This document shows, piece by piece, positions 1 through 8,242 of a DNA stretch of 64,000 nucleotides. Under the pieces are notes generated by a model, which was not told where the DNA came from, made no database searches, and saw only the letters and a list, made by a program, of their open reading frames with translations. Every line of letters begins with the position of its first letter. Within the stretch, counting starts at the first letter, position 1. The position numbers were made by a program, and so were the translations under genes. This DNA comes from Marinithermofilum abyssi (GTDB lineage: Bacteria > Bacillota > Bacilli > Thermoactinomycetales > DSM-45169), in contig NZ_BMHQ01000002.1 in NCBI RefSeq assembly GCF_014641195.1, positions 367,865 through 431,864 on the forward strand. Reading direction: 5' to 3'.

Positions 1-2
1 GG

Positions 3-824
3 AAGCCCAAATCCCTCTTCCGCTTCGACAAAGAGACGTACCGACCCGAACAGAAGCGGGAGACCCACACTGCCGGCCAGGTGGTTCGCGCCTGGTCCCC
101 CTTCATCGTCCTGACGGTGCTGATCATTATCTGGAGCATCCCGGCACTGAAGGAACAACTGAACCAGCTCACCTTGGAAATCTCGTTCCCGATACTTCAT
201 GAAGCGGTTGCCCAGGCGGCACCGATTGTGCCGAAGACAACTCCCTACGCCGCCCTGTACAAGCTGGATTGGCTGGCGTCAGCGGGAACGGCCATTTTAC
301 TCTCTTGTCTGGCAAGTCTCTTGTTTGTAAAGATGAAGTTTTCCGAGTGGGTCAAGACCTTTGGCGAGACGGTGAAAGAGCTTCGCTTACCGCTTCTTAC
401 CATTGTATCCGTACTGGGCCTGGCTTACGTCTACAACTATACCGGCATGAGCGCCACCCTCGGGTTGGCGATGGCCAATACCGGATTCCTGTTTCCCTTC
501 TTCGCCCCGGTATTGGGCTGGCTGGGCGTTTTCCTGACCGGGAGCGACACCTCCTCCAACGCCCTTTTCGGCAACTTGCAAAAAATCACCGCCAACCAAA
601 TCGGTATCGACCCGACACTCACCGTGGCCGCCAACTCCACCGGCGGGGTGACCGGAAAGATGATCTCGCCCCAGTCCATTGCTGTAGCGACGGCGTCGGC
701 GGGACTGGTAGGCAAGGAAGGGGACTTGTTCCGCTTCACCTTGAAGCACAGCTTTCTCTTTCTCCTGATCGTCTCGATCATCACCATGCTGCAGGCTTAT
801 GTCTTCATCTGGATGGTCCCTTAA
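3..824 (+). CDS. lldP: L-lactate permease, C-terminal part (5' end outside window)
   Basis: The reading frame is open from the first bases of the window and ends at TAA 822-824, giving about 273 residues, roughly the C-terminal half of a family that is usually 530-560 residues long. Several hydrophobic membrane segments are visible. The stretch with GSDTSSNALFGNLQ followed by the NSTGG and ISPQSIAVATA segments is typical of the LctP/LldP lactate permease family, which imports L-lactate or glycolate with protons. lutABC follows 87 bases downstream on the same strand with no convincing terminator between them, so uptake and oxidation of lactate are probably co-transcribed. The gene is truncated only by the window edge. 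Confidence 0.9.
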   Translation, partial: KPKSLFRFDKETYRPEQKRETHTAGQVVRAWSPFIVLTVLIIIWSIPALKEQLNQLTLEISFPILHEAVAQAAPIVPKTTPYAALYKLDWLASAGTAILLSCLASLLFVKMKFSEWVKTFGETVKELRLPLLTIVSVLGLAYVYNYTGMSATLGLAMANTGFLFPFFAPVLGWLGVFLTGSDTSSNALFGNLQKITANQIGIDPTLTVAANSTGGVTGKMISPQSIAVATASAGLVGKEGDLFRFTLKHSFLFLLIVSIITMLQAYVFIWMVP

Positions 825-911
825 CGGGCCTTCTGTAACGGAAATTTTCCAGCGATTTACTTCCATAACTCTGGGGTCTCTTTCGCAGCACCCCGGTCAA
901 AAAGAGAGGAG

Positions 912-1646
912 ATGCCGATGCGGGTCGGTTTGTATATCACCTGCCTGTCGGACGTGTTTTTTCCGGAAGTAGGCATCAGCATGGTACGTGTACTGCGCCG
1001 TCTGGGTGTGGATGTCGATTTCCCGGAGGCGCAAACCTGTTGTGGACAGCCCGCCTATAACAGCGGCTACCGGGAGGAAGCTAAAAAAGCGGCCCGCCAA
1101 ATGATCCGTGCTTTTGACGGATATGAGGCTGTTGTCACCCCTTCCGGTTCTTGCGCCGCTATGGTGCGTCACGACTATCCGAAGCTGCTCACGGGCGACG
1201 GAGAGTGGGAAACTCGAGCGCGGGAATTGGCAGACAAGTGTTGCGAGTTTTCCGAGTTTATCGTCAAGCATCTGGGAAAACAACGCATAGAGGCCCGGCT
1301 GGAAGGAACGGCCACCTACCACCATTCCTGCCACATGTACCGGGGCTTGGGCTTGGCGGATCCACCGCTGACCCTTCTGTCCCGGGTGGAAGGGCTGACA
1401 GTAAAAGAACTTCCCCACCGTGACGACTGTTGCGGGTTTGGAGGCACCTTCGCCGTCAAGATGGCGGATATCTCCACGGCCATGGCCGACGAAAAGATCG
1501 CCCATGTGGAAGATACGGGAGCCGAGTTTCTGATCGGTTCCGACATGAGCTGTCTGATGCACCTGGGAGGGCGTCTTCGCCGGAAAGGAAAACCGGTGGA
1601 AATCTTGCACGTCGCACAAGTGCTGGACCGGGGGATGATCTCATGA
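912..1646 (+). CDS. lutA: Lactate utilization protein LutA (CCG-domain iron-sulfur oxidoreductase)
   Basis: This 244-residue protein carries the two cysteine-rich CCG modules of the LutA/GlpC/HdrB type: [11 protein letters not shown] near residue 38, SGSCAAMV near 79, [10 protein letters not shown] near 137 and DDCCGFGG near 172. Such modules bind unusual Fe-S clusters. In Bacillus LutABC together oxidise L-lactate to pyruvate in the cytoplasm. The start ATG at 912 follows GAGAGGAG closely; ATG 918 is an alternative. The stop overlaps the start of lutB (ATGA), which indicates translational coupling. Length matches the family (about 240 residues). Confidence 0.93.
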   Translation: MPMRVGLYITCLSDVFFPEVGISMVRVLRRLGVDVDFPEAQTCCGQPAYNSGYREEAKKAARQMIRAFDGYEAVVTPSGSCAAMVRHDYPKLLTGDGEWETRARELADKCCEFSEFIVKHLGKQRIEARLEGTATYHHSCHMYRGLGLADPPLTLLSRVEGLTVKELPHRDDCCGFGGTFAVKMADISTAMADEKIAHVEDTGAEFLIGSDMSCLMHLGGRLRRKGKPVEILHVAQVLDRGMIS

Positions 1647-3067
1647 ACCCGCATACCAACCGAGACCCCTTCCCGAAGCGCGTGGAGAAAGCATTGGACG
1701 ACGGGTTTCTGCGGGAAGCAGTCCGAAAAACCCAGAACAAGCTCCGCACAGGAAAAAAGACCGCCGAAACGGAAGTGGGCAACTGGGAAGATTGGCGCCT
1801 GCGGGCGGAAGCGATCCGTCGTCACACCATCGAAAACCTGGATTACTACCTGGACCGGTTTGCCTATAACGTGGAGAAAGCAGGCGGCCATGTCCACTTC
1901 GCCGATACAGCCTCCGATGTGCTGGAGGTGGTGACCGGTCTGATTCGGGAGAAAAACGCCCGGTCCGTCGTCAAGTCCAAGTCGATGGTTTCCGAAGAAG
2001 TGGAGCTGAATCGCATTTTGGAAGAGATGGGTGTGGAAGTGGTAGAATCCGACCTGGGTGAATATATCGTCCAGCTGGCGGAAGAAACCCCTTCCCACAT
2101 CATCATCCCCGCCATCCACAAGAGCCGGAAGCAAGTGGCCGAACTCTTTTCCCGGGAAGCGGGAGAACCGCTGCCGGAAGAAACACGGGCCCTGACCCGC
2201 TTTGCCCGGCAACGGATGCGACACAAGTTCCTTCAAGCGGATATCGGGATTACAGGATGCAACTTCGGCGTGGCCGAGTCGGGTTCCGTAATCCTGGTGA
2301 GCAACGAGGGAAACGCCCGACTCACCACCACTCTCCCCAAAACCCATATCGTCATTATGGGAATGGAGCGGATTGCCCCCCGCTGGACGGACCTGGATAT
2401 CCTCTTGTCGATGCTCACCCGGAGCGCCACGGGACAAAAAATTACCAGCTACGTGACGGCTATCACGGGACCGAAGCGGGCGGGAGATCAGGACGGTCCC
2501 GAGGAATTGCATGTTATCGTGGTGGACAATGGCCGGTCGGACATCCTGGGCGGAGAGTACCAGGATGTGCTGCACTGTATCCGCTGCGGCGCCTGCATCA
2601 ATGTCTGCCCTGTCTACCGCCACATCGGGGGACACGCTTACGGAGGAGTCTATCCCGGTCCGATCGGCGCGGTGCTCACCCCTCTGCTGGAAGGGTTCGA
2701 CGAGTGGGAAGAGCTCCCCTACGCATCCAGCTTGTGCGGGGCTTGCACCGATGCCTGTCCGGTTCGGATCCCCCTTCACGAATATCTCCTCGATCTGCGG
2801 GCGGATGAAGTGGAGGAGAAGCGGACGCCGCTAGCGGAGCGGCTTGCGTTTAAGGGATATGCCGCATTGACGGAGCGGCCTTTCCTCTTTTCCGCAGCGG
2901 CCAAAGGCGGATACCTCGCCTCCCTCCCTTTCAGCGACGAGGAAGGGATGATCCGCCAGGAGCTGGGACCGCTCGCCGCCTGGACCCAAACGCGTGACTT
3001 CCCCGCTCCCGCCCGCCGTTCCTTCCGGGATTGGTGGAAGCAGGAAGGGAGCAATGAGGATGACTAA
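1643..3067 (+). CDS. lutB: Lactate utilization protein LutB (ferredoxin-type iron-sulfur protein)
   Basis: The start ATG at 1643 overlaps the lutA stop (ATGA); the frame is open further upstream, but the coupled start gives 474 residues, close to the usual LutB length of about 475. The N-terminal part is an LUD-type domain. Near residue 310 lies a ferredoxin-like motif with [15 protein letters not shown], and about 55 residues later a second one, [10 protein letters not shown], which together should hold two 4Fe-4S clusters. LutB works with LutA and LutC in oxidation of L-lactate to pyruvate. The 3' end overlaps lutC by 14 bases, so the three genes form one tightly coupled operon. Confidence 0.94.
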   Translation: MNPHTNRDPFPKRVEKALDDGFLREAVRKTQNKLRTGKKTAETEVGNWEDWRLRAEAIRRHTIENLDYYLDRFAYNVEKAGGHVHFADTASDVLEVVTGLIREKNARSVVKSKSMVSEEVELNRILEEMGVEVVESDLGEYIVQLAEETPSHIIIPAIHKSRKQVAELFSREAGEPLPEETRALTRFARQRMRHKFLQADIGITGCNFGVAESGSVILVSNEGNARLTTTLPKTHIVIMGMERIAPRWTDLDILLSMLTRSATGQKITSYVTAITGPKRAGDQDGPEELHVIVVDNGRSDILGGEYQDVLHCIRCGACINVCPVYRHIGGHAYGGVYPGPIGAVLTPLLEGFDEWEELPYASSLCGACTDACPVRIPLHEYLLDLRADEVEEKRTPLAERLAFKGYAALTERPFLFSAAAKGGYLASLPFSDEEGMIRQELGPLAAWTQTRDFPAPARRSFRDWWKQEGSNEDD

Positions 3068-3758
3068 ATCAGCCAAAAACCGTTTTCTCAACAAGCTGTC
3101 CGCCCGCCTTGGCCGCCCCTTGCCGGAACCAGTCACACCGCCGGAGTGGGAAAGTCACCCCTGGAATCACCTGACGGAAGGAAACGGACCGGAGGACTGG
3201 GTAAAGCAGTTCGTTGACAACCTGACTGCCGCCGGCGGTGAAGTGGTTCGGGTAAAAAACCGGTTCGCCCTGAAAAAACAGATTCACCAGGATCTGCAGG
3301 AAACAGGGTGTCAGCGATTGGTTGTGTGGAAGGAGGAACCGCTCCTTTCCCTGATCGACTCCGCCGAGCTGGACGAGGTGACCGTTTGGAGTCCGGACCA
3401 ACCGCCGGAAGAACTCCTCGCTCGGGCGGAACAGGCGGACGCCGGCCTGGTATCTGCAGAATGGGGCCTCGCCTTCACCGGCACCGTCTTTCTCTGGAAC
3501 GAACGCGGCCGGGGCCGCATTGTCAGCCTGTTACCCACCCGTTGTTTGGTCGTGCTATCCGAAGAGCGAATCGCCCCTCGGATGGAGCCGGTGCTCGCCT
3601 GGATCCGTGAGCAAGAGAAAGTACCCGCCTGCCTCAACTTTATCTCCGGTCCCAGCCGGACATCGGATATCGAAAACGACCTCAGCATCGGGGTGCACGG
3701 GCCGGGCAGCCTCCGGGTATATTTGTTGGCGGAAAATGATAGTAGAAATAAAAGGTGA
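3054..3758 (+). CDS. lutC: Lactate utilization protein LutC (LUD domain)
   Basis: The protein has 234 residues and is a LUD-domain protein (formerly DUF162). The segment [18 protein letters not shown] and the C-terminal [20 protein letters not shown] are the most typical family signatures. It is the third component of the LutABC lactate oxidation complex. I chose ATG 3054 because GGAAGGGAG sits just upstream; ATG 3060 is a close alternative. The gene overlaps the 3' end of lutB by 14 bases. It is the last gene of the lactate operon and is followed by a terminator-like hairpin and a copy of the repeat described below. Confidence 0.93.
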   Translation: MRMTKSAKNRFLNKLSARLGRPLPEPVTPPEWESHPWNHLTEGNGPEDWVKQFVDNLTAAGGEVVRVKNRFALKKQIHQDLQETGCQRLVVWKEEPLLSLIDSAELDEVTVWSPDQPPEELLARAEQADAGLVSAEWGLAFTGTVFLWNERGRGRIVSLLPTRCLVVLSEERIAPRMEPVLAWIREQEKVPACLNFISGPSRTSDIENDLSIGVHGPGSLRVYLLAENDSRNKR

Positions 3759-3780
3759 CGAAAGTTCATCCGCTTTGTAT

Positions 3781-3844
3781 CAAACACCCCTCTAAAATAG
3801 ATGGGCCTATGAAATGGCGGAATTACTATAGGGGGGTGTTTTTT
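3781..3844 (+). terminator. Terminator of the lldP-lutABC operon
   Basis: AACACCCCTCTA near 3784 pairs with TATAGGGGGGTGTT near 3830, followed by TTTTTTA. The loop is long (about 35 bases). Confidence 0.7.
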
Positions 3845-3848
3845 ATTT

Positions 3849-3925
3849 GACGCTGAAGAGGGAGCAACGGGTAGAAAAGCTTTTCGTGTGAACAAGCAGG
3901 CCTGCCCAACTTTGGACAGGCTTTT
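3849..3925 (+). repeat. Copy F of the dispersed 3'-UTR repeat, with terminal hairpin
   Basis: Positions 3849-3880 contain GAGGGAGCAACGGGTAGAAA, closely similar to the minus-strand sequences at 37019-37057 (AAGGGAGCAACGGGTAAAAG), 49564-49602 (GGGAGCGACGGGCAAAAG) and 24909-24943 (GAGAGCGATGGGTAGAAG). Just downstream, GCCTGCCC and GGACAGGC form a hairpin (3898-3919) followed by TTTTG, an intrinsic terminator. The copy lies downstream of lutC on the same strand, in the same gene-element-hairpin order as the other copies. Only one edge of the element is preserved here. Confidence 0.5.
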
Positions 3926-3931
3926 GTTCGG

Positions 3932-4846
3932 TCAGTACCGATTCCTCTCATATACCTTCAGCGCATTGTACACCGTTTTCAGCATCGGCAGGTCCATCCC
4001 CTCCGGTGCCATTTGGATCAGAGAACCTTGCAGATGGTCCGCTTCCACTGCATGCCCTTTTTCCGTATCCCGCAGCATGGAAGATTTCATCGTAGGCTCG
4101 ATTTGTTGCAGGATAGCGAACACTTTTTCCTCGATCTTTTCATCCAAGTCGGATTGTTGGGTTTTGGCGATGGTCACGATCTCCGATAGCAGACGCCGGG
4201 TGACTTCCTTGCCGTACGGGGCATCCAGAATCGGTCCGATACTGCTTTTCATCAATGAAGTGATTCCGCTAAAGGTGGAGATGAAAATATATTTGTTCCA
4301 CATTTCCCGCAAGATGTGGTCGCTGGTACGTACTTTGGCCCGTGTCCCGCTGAGATGGGACAGGATCCGTTTTACCCGGGGAGAATCCGTTCCATCCAAC
4401 TCGCCGAACACCATATCATGGGCGCTGCTGTACTGTTCGATTTCACCCTTTTCATTCAAGGTCGTTTCGATGAAACAAAGCCCGCCCAGCACTTTTTCCT
4501 TACCGAAAGTTTCTTTCAGCACCTGCAGGTGAGTAATCCCGTTTAACAGCGGTAAAACGGCCGTGTTTTCCCCGACATAGGGTATAAGCGAGGGCAAAGC
4601 CTGCTCCAAATGATACGCTTTCACTCCAAGGACGATCAGGTCAAAGGGCTGAGCATGGTCTCCGGGAGACAGGGTTTGCACCTCTGCAGAAAAGTCCCCG
4701 TGCGTGCTGTGGATGACCAGTCCGTTTTCGTCCAGTTGCCGCTTGCGCTTCGGCCGGACCAAGAAGGTCACGTCTTCCCCTTTTTCCACCAGCCGACCGC
4801 CAAAATAACCGCCGACTGCTCCCGCACCCAAGATTAAGATTCGCAT
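3932..4846 (-). CDS. panE: 2-dehydropantoate 2-reductase
   Basis: The 304-residue protein starts with an NAD(P)-binding glycine motif, ILGAGAVGGYFGG (residues 4-16), the signature of ketopantoate reductase. The typical interior segments VLPLLNGITH and MWNKYIFISTFSGITSL are present. The enzyme reduces 2-dehydropantoate to pantoate with NADPH in pantothenate and CoA synthesis. Length fits the family (about 300). The gene stands alone, convergent with lutC. No other pan gene is in the window, so the exact substrate of this ApbA/PanE family member is inferred from similarity. Confidence 0.88.
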   Translation of the reverse strand: MRILILGAGAVGGYFGGRLVEKGEDVTFLVRPKRKRQLDENGLVIHSTHGDFSAEVQTLSPGDHAQPFDLIVLGVKAYHLEQALPSLIPYVGENTAVLPLLNGITHLQVLKETFGKEKVLGGLCFIETTLNEKGEIEQYSSAHDMVFGELDGTDSPRVKRILSHLSGTRAKVRTSDHILREMWNKYIFISTFSGITSLMKSSIGPILDAPYGKEVTRRLLSEIVTIAKTQQSDLDEKIEEKVFAILQQIEPTMKSSMLRDTEKGHAVEADHLQGSLIQMAPEGMDLPMLKTVYNALKVYERNRY

Positions 4847-4996
4847 AAGGCACCTCCATCTTTTCTACTGTATTAACCATAGCGCATTTGGCGGCGGCTG
4901 TAAAAGCAGTCGCACTTGTCGATATGGAAAGACCGCTTTCCTATCTCACAAGGGGTTCCTTTTCAATCACAAACCCGATTCACAGGAGGCCTTCCG

Positions 4997-5871
4997 ATGA
5001 TCGATATCCGCAAAGCCAGTCAATGCACGCTGAATGCCTGCAATCTTGGAACGATGGTTTTCAAGGGTATTTTCTTCCGATGACGATGACGGAAGAACAA
5101 TATATATCCCGCCTTCACCATGAAGGCTTGTCTCTGTCCCATTCCCTTATCGCTTTTGACGGTGGGCAGCCGATCGGCTGTGTCCTCAGCGGCTTCCGTC
5201 AAATTGCGGGGCAAAAAGTGGCCTGGAACGGCGGCACCGGAGTGGCTCCGGATTACAGGCGCAAAGGAGTGGGGCGTCGGTTGATGACCGCAATGCTGGA
5301 ACACTACCGGGCAGAAGGAGCCGATCTCGCCCTCCTGGAAGCAATTGCAGAGAATGAGGGGGCGATTGCTCTCTACCAACAATTGGGGTATCGGAGGATG
5401 GAGGAACTGGCGATCTGGAAAAAAGAAGGAATGAAAGAAGAGAATGTATTTGCCGCTCCTTCTCCATCCTTTGACACCGAAATCGTCCCCCCTCATCACA
5501 TCGCGAAAATTCCTTTTTACCGAAGACTAGCCCCTTGGCAGACCCAATGGCAAAGCAACCTTCACGGCCATGGATTGATCGTGAAGGACGAACAAGGAGA
5601 AACGATAGGTTACGCACTGTACCGTCACGCAAGAGATAACCAAGGTGCATTGCAGCGCATTCTTTTGCTCCAATGCGAAGCTCGGCCGGGACATCCCGAT
5701 GCTGATGCCATCCTTGGTTCCGCTCTTCACCGGGTGTTCAAGCCGGAAGAATCGTACACCTTCGGCATGGTGCTCAACCAACCTCCCTGCACTGAGCTGG
5801 CCGCGATCTTGGAGGAGGCGGGATTTCAACCAGCCAGCCGGCAAGTCCATATGCAATGCATCATAAAATAA
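4997..5871 (+). CDS. GNAT family N-acetyltransferase, apparent frameshift near the 5' end
   Basis: A strong site AGGAGG (4984-4989) precedes ATG 4997, whose frame reads MIDIRKASQCTL and then runs into TGA after 28 codons. From about 5032 the neighbouring frame continues as ECLQSWNDGFQGYFLPMTMT and stays open to TAA 5869-5871. Adding one G at CTG|GAA near 5032 would join the two into a normal protein of about 291 residues. The acetyl-CoA binding motif is visible as VAPDYRRKGVGRRLM followed by EAIAENEGAIALYQQLGYRR, and a second, weaker GNAT half follows. It is either a recent frameshift mutation or a sequencing error. Substrate unknown. Confidence 0.75.
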
Positions 5872-5969
5872 GCCCCACCGGACCATCCAGCGGAAACAAA
5901 CCTGCCTGAAGGTAACGACGGATGTATTCGCTCTAAGCTTTCGTCTGCCTTTGTTGTTGATTCCATTTT

Positions 5970-6008
5970 AGCACCGCTTCGCTTAACATCCAAAGGCGGT
6001 GCTTTAAC
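5970..6008 (+). terminator. Terminator after the acetyltransferase gene
   Basis: AGCACCGC pairs with GCGGTGCT across a loop of about 20 bases, followed by TTAAC. The T tract is weak. Confidence 0.5.
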
Positions 6009-6013
6009 TAAAA

Positions 6014-6052
6014 AAGAAGCACAGCTTCTAAAACGCCATGCTTCTTCACTCC
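6014..6052 (-). terminator. Terminator of the peroxiredoxin-gcvH-yusG group
   Basis: On the minus strand GAAGCA and TGCTTC pair and are followed by TTTTTTAG, directly after the YusG-like gene. Confidence 0.7.
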
Positions 6053-6054
6053 TT

Positions 6055-6291
6055 TTAACACCAACCCAGGTCACAGTCTTCTGTATAGTGACGGTGGGAT
6101 ACGGCACTTGTTTTCGTCATGTAGATGTGTTGTCTGTCTGCTTCATAACCCTCTTTCATGTGAAGCCGTTTGTCTACCAAATCCAGTGTACCGATCTTTT
6201 TCCGATTGTAGTACAGTATCATTTCGCCCGAGTTTGCCATTCGACCCGTGACGCGGTTGGTAATATTGACACGTTGCCGATCTTGGGACAT
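6055..6291 (-). CDS. Small protein of probable YusG/DUF2553 type
   Basis: This 78-residue protein reads MSQDRQRVNITNRVTGRM at its start, followed by a short beta-rich segment (EMILYYNRKKIGTLDL) and a histidine/cysteine-containing tail. The N-terminal pattern and the position directly downstream of gcvH resemble B. subtilis YusG, which sits beside gcvH (yusH). That assignment rests on memory of gene order and general pattern, not on an alignment. Function unknown. A terminator follows at 6014-6052. Confidence 0.6.
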   Translation of the reverse strand: MSQDRQRVNITNRVTGRMANSGEMILYYNRKKIGTLDLVDKRLHMKEGYEADRQHIYMTKTSAVSHRHYTEDCDLGWC

Positions 6292-6362
6292 GCGGAACCC
6301 TCCTTTTCAGCGGAATATCCGCGGCCGGAGCACCGGCCGCGACCCCGATCATCCTTGAAATA

Positions 6363-6749
6363 TCAGTCTGCGGATACCATCTCTTTGTATTTGGAAGCAT
6401 CCATCAGTTTCTCCAGATCTGACGGATTGCTCATCTCAACGACAATCATCCAGCCGTCGGAGTAGGGAGACTCGTTGACGTTTTCCGGGGAGTCTTCCAG
6501 ATCTTCATTCACTTCCACCACTTTGCCGCTGACCGGAGCATACAGCTCAGAGACCGTTTTCACCGATTCCACGCTGCCGAAAGGAGAGTCGGCTTCCAAT
6601 TCATCTCCCACTTCCGGCAATTCCACAAATACGATGTCACCCAACTCCGATTGGGCAAAATCGGTGATGCCGATGCGGACCTTGTTGCCGCCCTCTTCTT
6701 TTACCCACTCGTGCTCTTCGCTGTACTTCAATTCCTCGGGCAGGTTCAT
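6363..6749 (-). CDS. gcvH: Glycine cleavage system H protein
   Basis: The 128-residue protein has the lipoyl-domain signature [15 protein letters not shown], with lipoylated lysine at residue 64. It carries the aminomethyl group between the P, T and L proteins of the glycine cleavage system; in Bacillus it also relays lipoyl groups. I take ATG 6749 ([15 protein letters not shown]), the usual family N-terminus, rather than the longer frame from 6776; GGGAGG lies about 10 bases upstream. It lies 19 bases after the thioredoxin-fold gene and 71 bases before the YusG-like gene, all on the minus strand. Confidence 0.95.
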   Translation of the reverse strand: MNLPEELKYSEEHEWVKEEGGNKVRIGITDFAQSELGDIVFVELPEVGDELEADSPFGSVESVKTVSELYAPVSGKVVEVNEDLEDSPENVNESPYSDGWMIVVEMSNPSDLEKLMDASKYKEMVSAD

Positions 6750-6768
6750 CTTATCGTATCCTCCCAAC

Positions 6769-7221
6769 CTATTCATTTTCGCCCAACACGCGTTTCAGGG
6801 GGCGCTCCAACATGCTGAGAGCTTTTTCCCCTGCTGAGCGGTGGCGCAATTGACCTTCTTGGTCAAAGAGATAAAATGCCGGGACAAATTCGTTTTCAAA
6901 GGCATCGGTGATGTTGTGTTGATTGTCCACTGCCTGCGGATGAGTCATCTCATATTTTTCAATATTTTCTTTGACGGTATCCACATCCGTATCTTTTTCC
7001 GAGCGAGGCATATGAATGCCGATCACTTTTAATCCTTGATCCGCATATTCATCCCGCATTTTCAAAACGTCTGGCATGCTTTTTTTACACAGGCCGCAGC
7101 TGACAGACCAGAAATGGATCAAAACCGGTTGTCCCTTCAAGTCTTCTTTGGTCACTTCTCCGTTAATCCATTCGGTCGCGCCTTGCAGTTCGGGCATTTG
7201 TGTACGCAGACGCAAAGCCAT
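6769..7221 (-). CDS. Thioredoxin-fold redoxin (TlpA/ResA-like), cytoplasmic
   Basis: A 150-residue AhpC/TSA-Redoxin family protein. The redox motif is CGLC (Cys42, Cys45) in the segment [15 protein letters not shown], and the cis-proline region is [12 protein letters not shown]. There is no signal peptide or membrane anchor, unlike ResA, so it probably works in the cytoplasm as a thiol-disulfide reductase or peroxidase partner. ATG 7221 is preferred over ATG 7227 because AAAGGAGG would be only 3 bases from the latter. It lies between the peroxiredoxin and gcvH genes on the same strand. Confidence 0.8.
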   Translation of the reverse strand: MALRLRTQMPELQGATEWINGEVTKEDLKGQPVLIHFWSVSCGLCKKSMPDVLKMRDEYADQGLKVIGIHMPRSEKDTDVDTVKENIEKYEMTHPQAVDNQHNITDAFENEFVPAFYLFDQEGQLRHRSAGEKALSMLERPLKRVLGENE

Positions 7222-7311
7222 GATCATGAACCTCCTTTGTTTCCACGCTAAAACTCCTCAATCTATTAGTAACCCAAAAAAGACGGAATCAATCCCATGT
7301 TTGTGGAAGAA

Positions 7312-7342
7312 AGGACCTAACGACGAGCGTTAGGCCCTTCAG
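7312..7342 (-). terminator. Terminator after the peroxiredoxin gene
   Basis: Minus strand GGGCCTAACG - CTCGT - CGTTAGGTCC, followed by TTTCTT. Confidence 0.75.
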
Positions 7343-7360
7343 CTTGCAGGTCATCACGAA

Positions 7361-7900
7361 TTAGAGGGTTTTTTCACCCGGTTTCCAGTTGGCAGGGCAC
7401 AGGCTGCCGGTTTGCAGTGCCTCCAGCACGCGCAGCGTTTCGTCCACACTGCGGCCAACGTTGTCGTCGGTTACCACTTGGTAACGAACGATGCCTTCCG
7501 GGTCGATGATGAACAGGCCACGCTGAGCGGCACCTGCTTCTTCGTTCAGCACGCCGTAGGCACGGGATACTTTATGGGTCGGGTCTGCAGCCAGAGGATA
7601 CTTGATATCGCCCAGACCGTTTTCATCCCGCGGAGTATTAATCCAAGCACGGTGAGAGAACTCACTGTCCGTGCTGACACCGAGGACTTCGGCATCCAGG
7701 TCTTGGAATTCTTCGTAACGGTCGCTCAGAGCGGTGATTTCCGTCGGGCAAACGAAGGTAAAGTCACGCGGGTAGAAGAACAGTACCAACCACTTGCCTT
7801 CATAGTCGGAGAGCTTTACGTTCTCATCCAACGTCTCGAGGTTTTTGGTGCTTTTCATGTCGAAATCCGGTGCAGGAAGTCCAACCAAACGGCTTGCCAT
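7361..7900 (-). CDS. 2-Cys peroxiredoxin (AhpC/TSA family)
   Basis: This 179-residue protein shows the peroxidatic motif DFTFVCPTE with Cys51 and a resolving cysteine near the C-terminus in GSLCPANWKPGEKTL (about residue 168), the pattern of typical 2-Cys peroxiredoxins such as B. subtilis YkuU. It reduces hydrogen peroxide and organic peroxides using thioredoxin-like partners; the neighbouring thioredoxin-fold gene could supply electrons (inference). AAGGAGG precedes the ATG. Its own terminator follows, so it may be expressed separately from gcvH. A 342-base intergenic region with a perfect palindrome lies upstream. Confidence 0.92.
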   Translation of the reverse strand: MASRLVGLPAPDFDMKSTKNLETLDENVKLSDYEGKWLVLFFYPRDFTFVCPTEITALSDRYEEFQDLDAEVLGVSTDSEFSHRAWINTPRDENGLGDIKYPLAADPTHKVSRAYGVLNEEAGAAQRGLFIIDPEGIVRYQVVTDDNVGRSVDETLRVLEALQTGSLCPANWKPGEKTL

Positions 7901-8242
7901 GATATCCCTTCCTCCTTGATTTGATTGTTGTTATGTTCCGGGCTTGTTAAAGCCACTGTCTACTTTACCCAACATCCAGGGCAAGTAAACATGCCGATAT
8001 CATCGGCACATATATAAAGATACCATCCACCCTATTTAAAGTCAATACTAATTTATATTAAATACTAACTGGGAATTGTTCTCATTAAGGAACCGTTAAA
8101 TTTTAAAAACGGGAAGGAAGCAGTAGGGATTTTCGCTTTTTTGTCAAAAGATTTACCCCGGTTCAACGGAGTCTTAACGGGAGGGCAGTATCATTTCCGG
8201 GTAGGACTCACACAGAACGAAAAAAAAAAGGAGAAAACCGGC
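7901..8242. promoter_or_regulatory. Divergent intergenic region between the peroxiredoxin and 5'-nucleotidase genes
   Basis: On the minus strand TTGACT (8037-8042) and TATCTT (8014-8019) are 17 bases apart, a possible promoter for the peroxiredoxin gene. Between it and the gene lies a perfect inverted repeat, GCCGATATCATCGGC (7993-8007). An AT-rich block (about 8043-8070) lies behind the promoter; it only loosely recalls Fur/PerR boxes. AAAAAGGAG at 8226-8233 is the ribosome binding site of the nucleotidase gene. Confidence 0.4.

Noticed and set aside
825..911. Terminator between the lactate permease gene and lutA
   Set aside because: GGGGT...ACCCC can pair, but no T tract follows on the plus strand, and the gene set argues for one operon.
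8043..8075. PerR/Fur box upstream of the peroxiredoxin gene
   Set aside because: The AT-rich sequence has only a loose, imperfect match to TTATAAT-N-ATTATAA.
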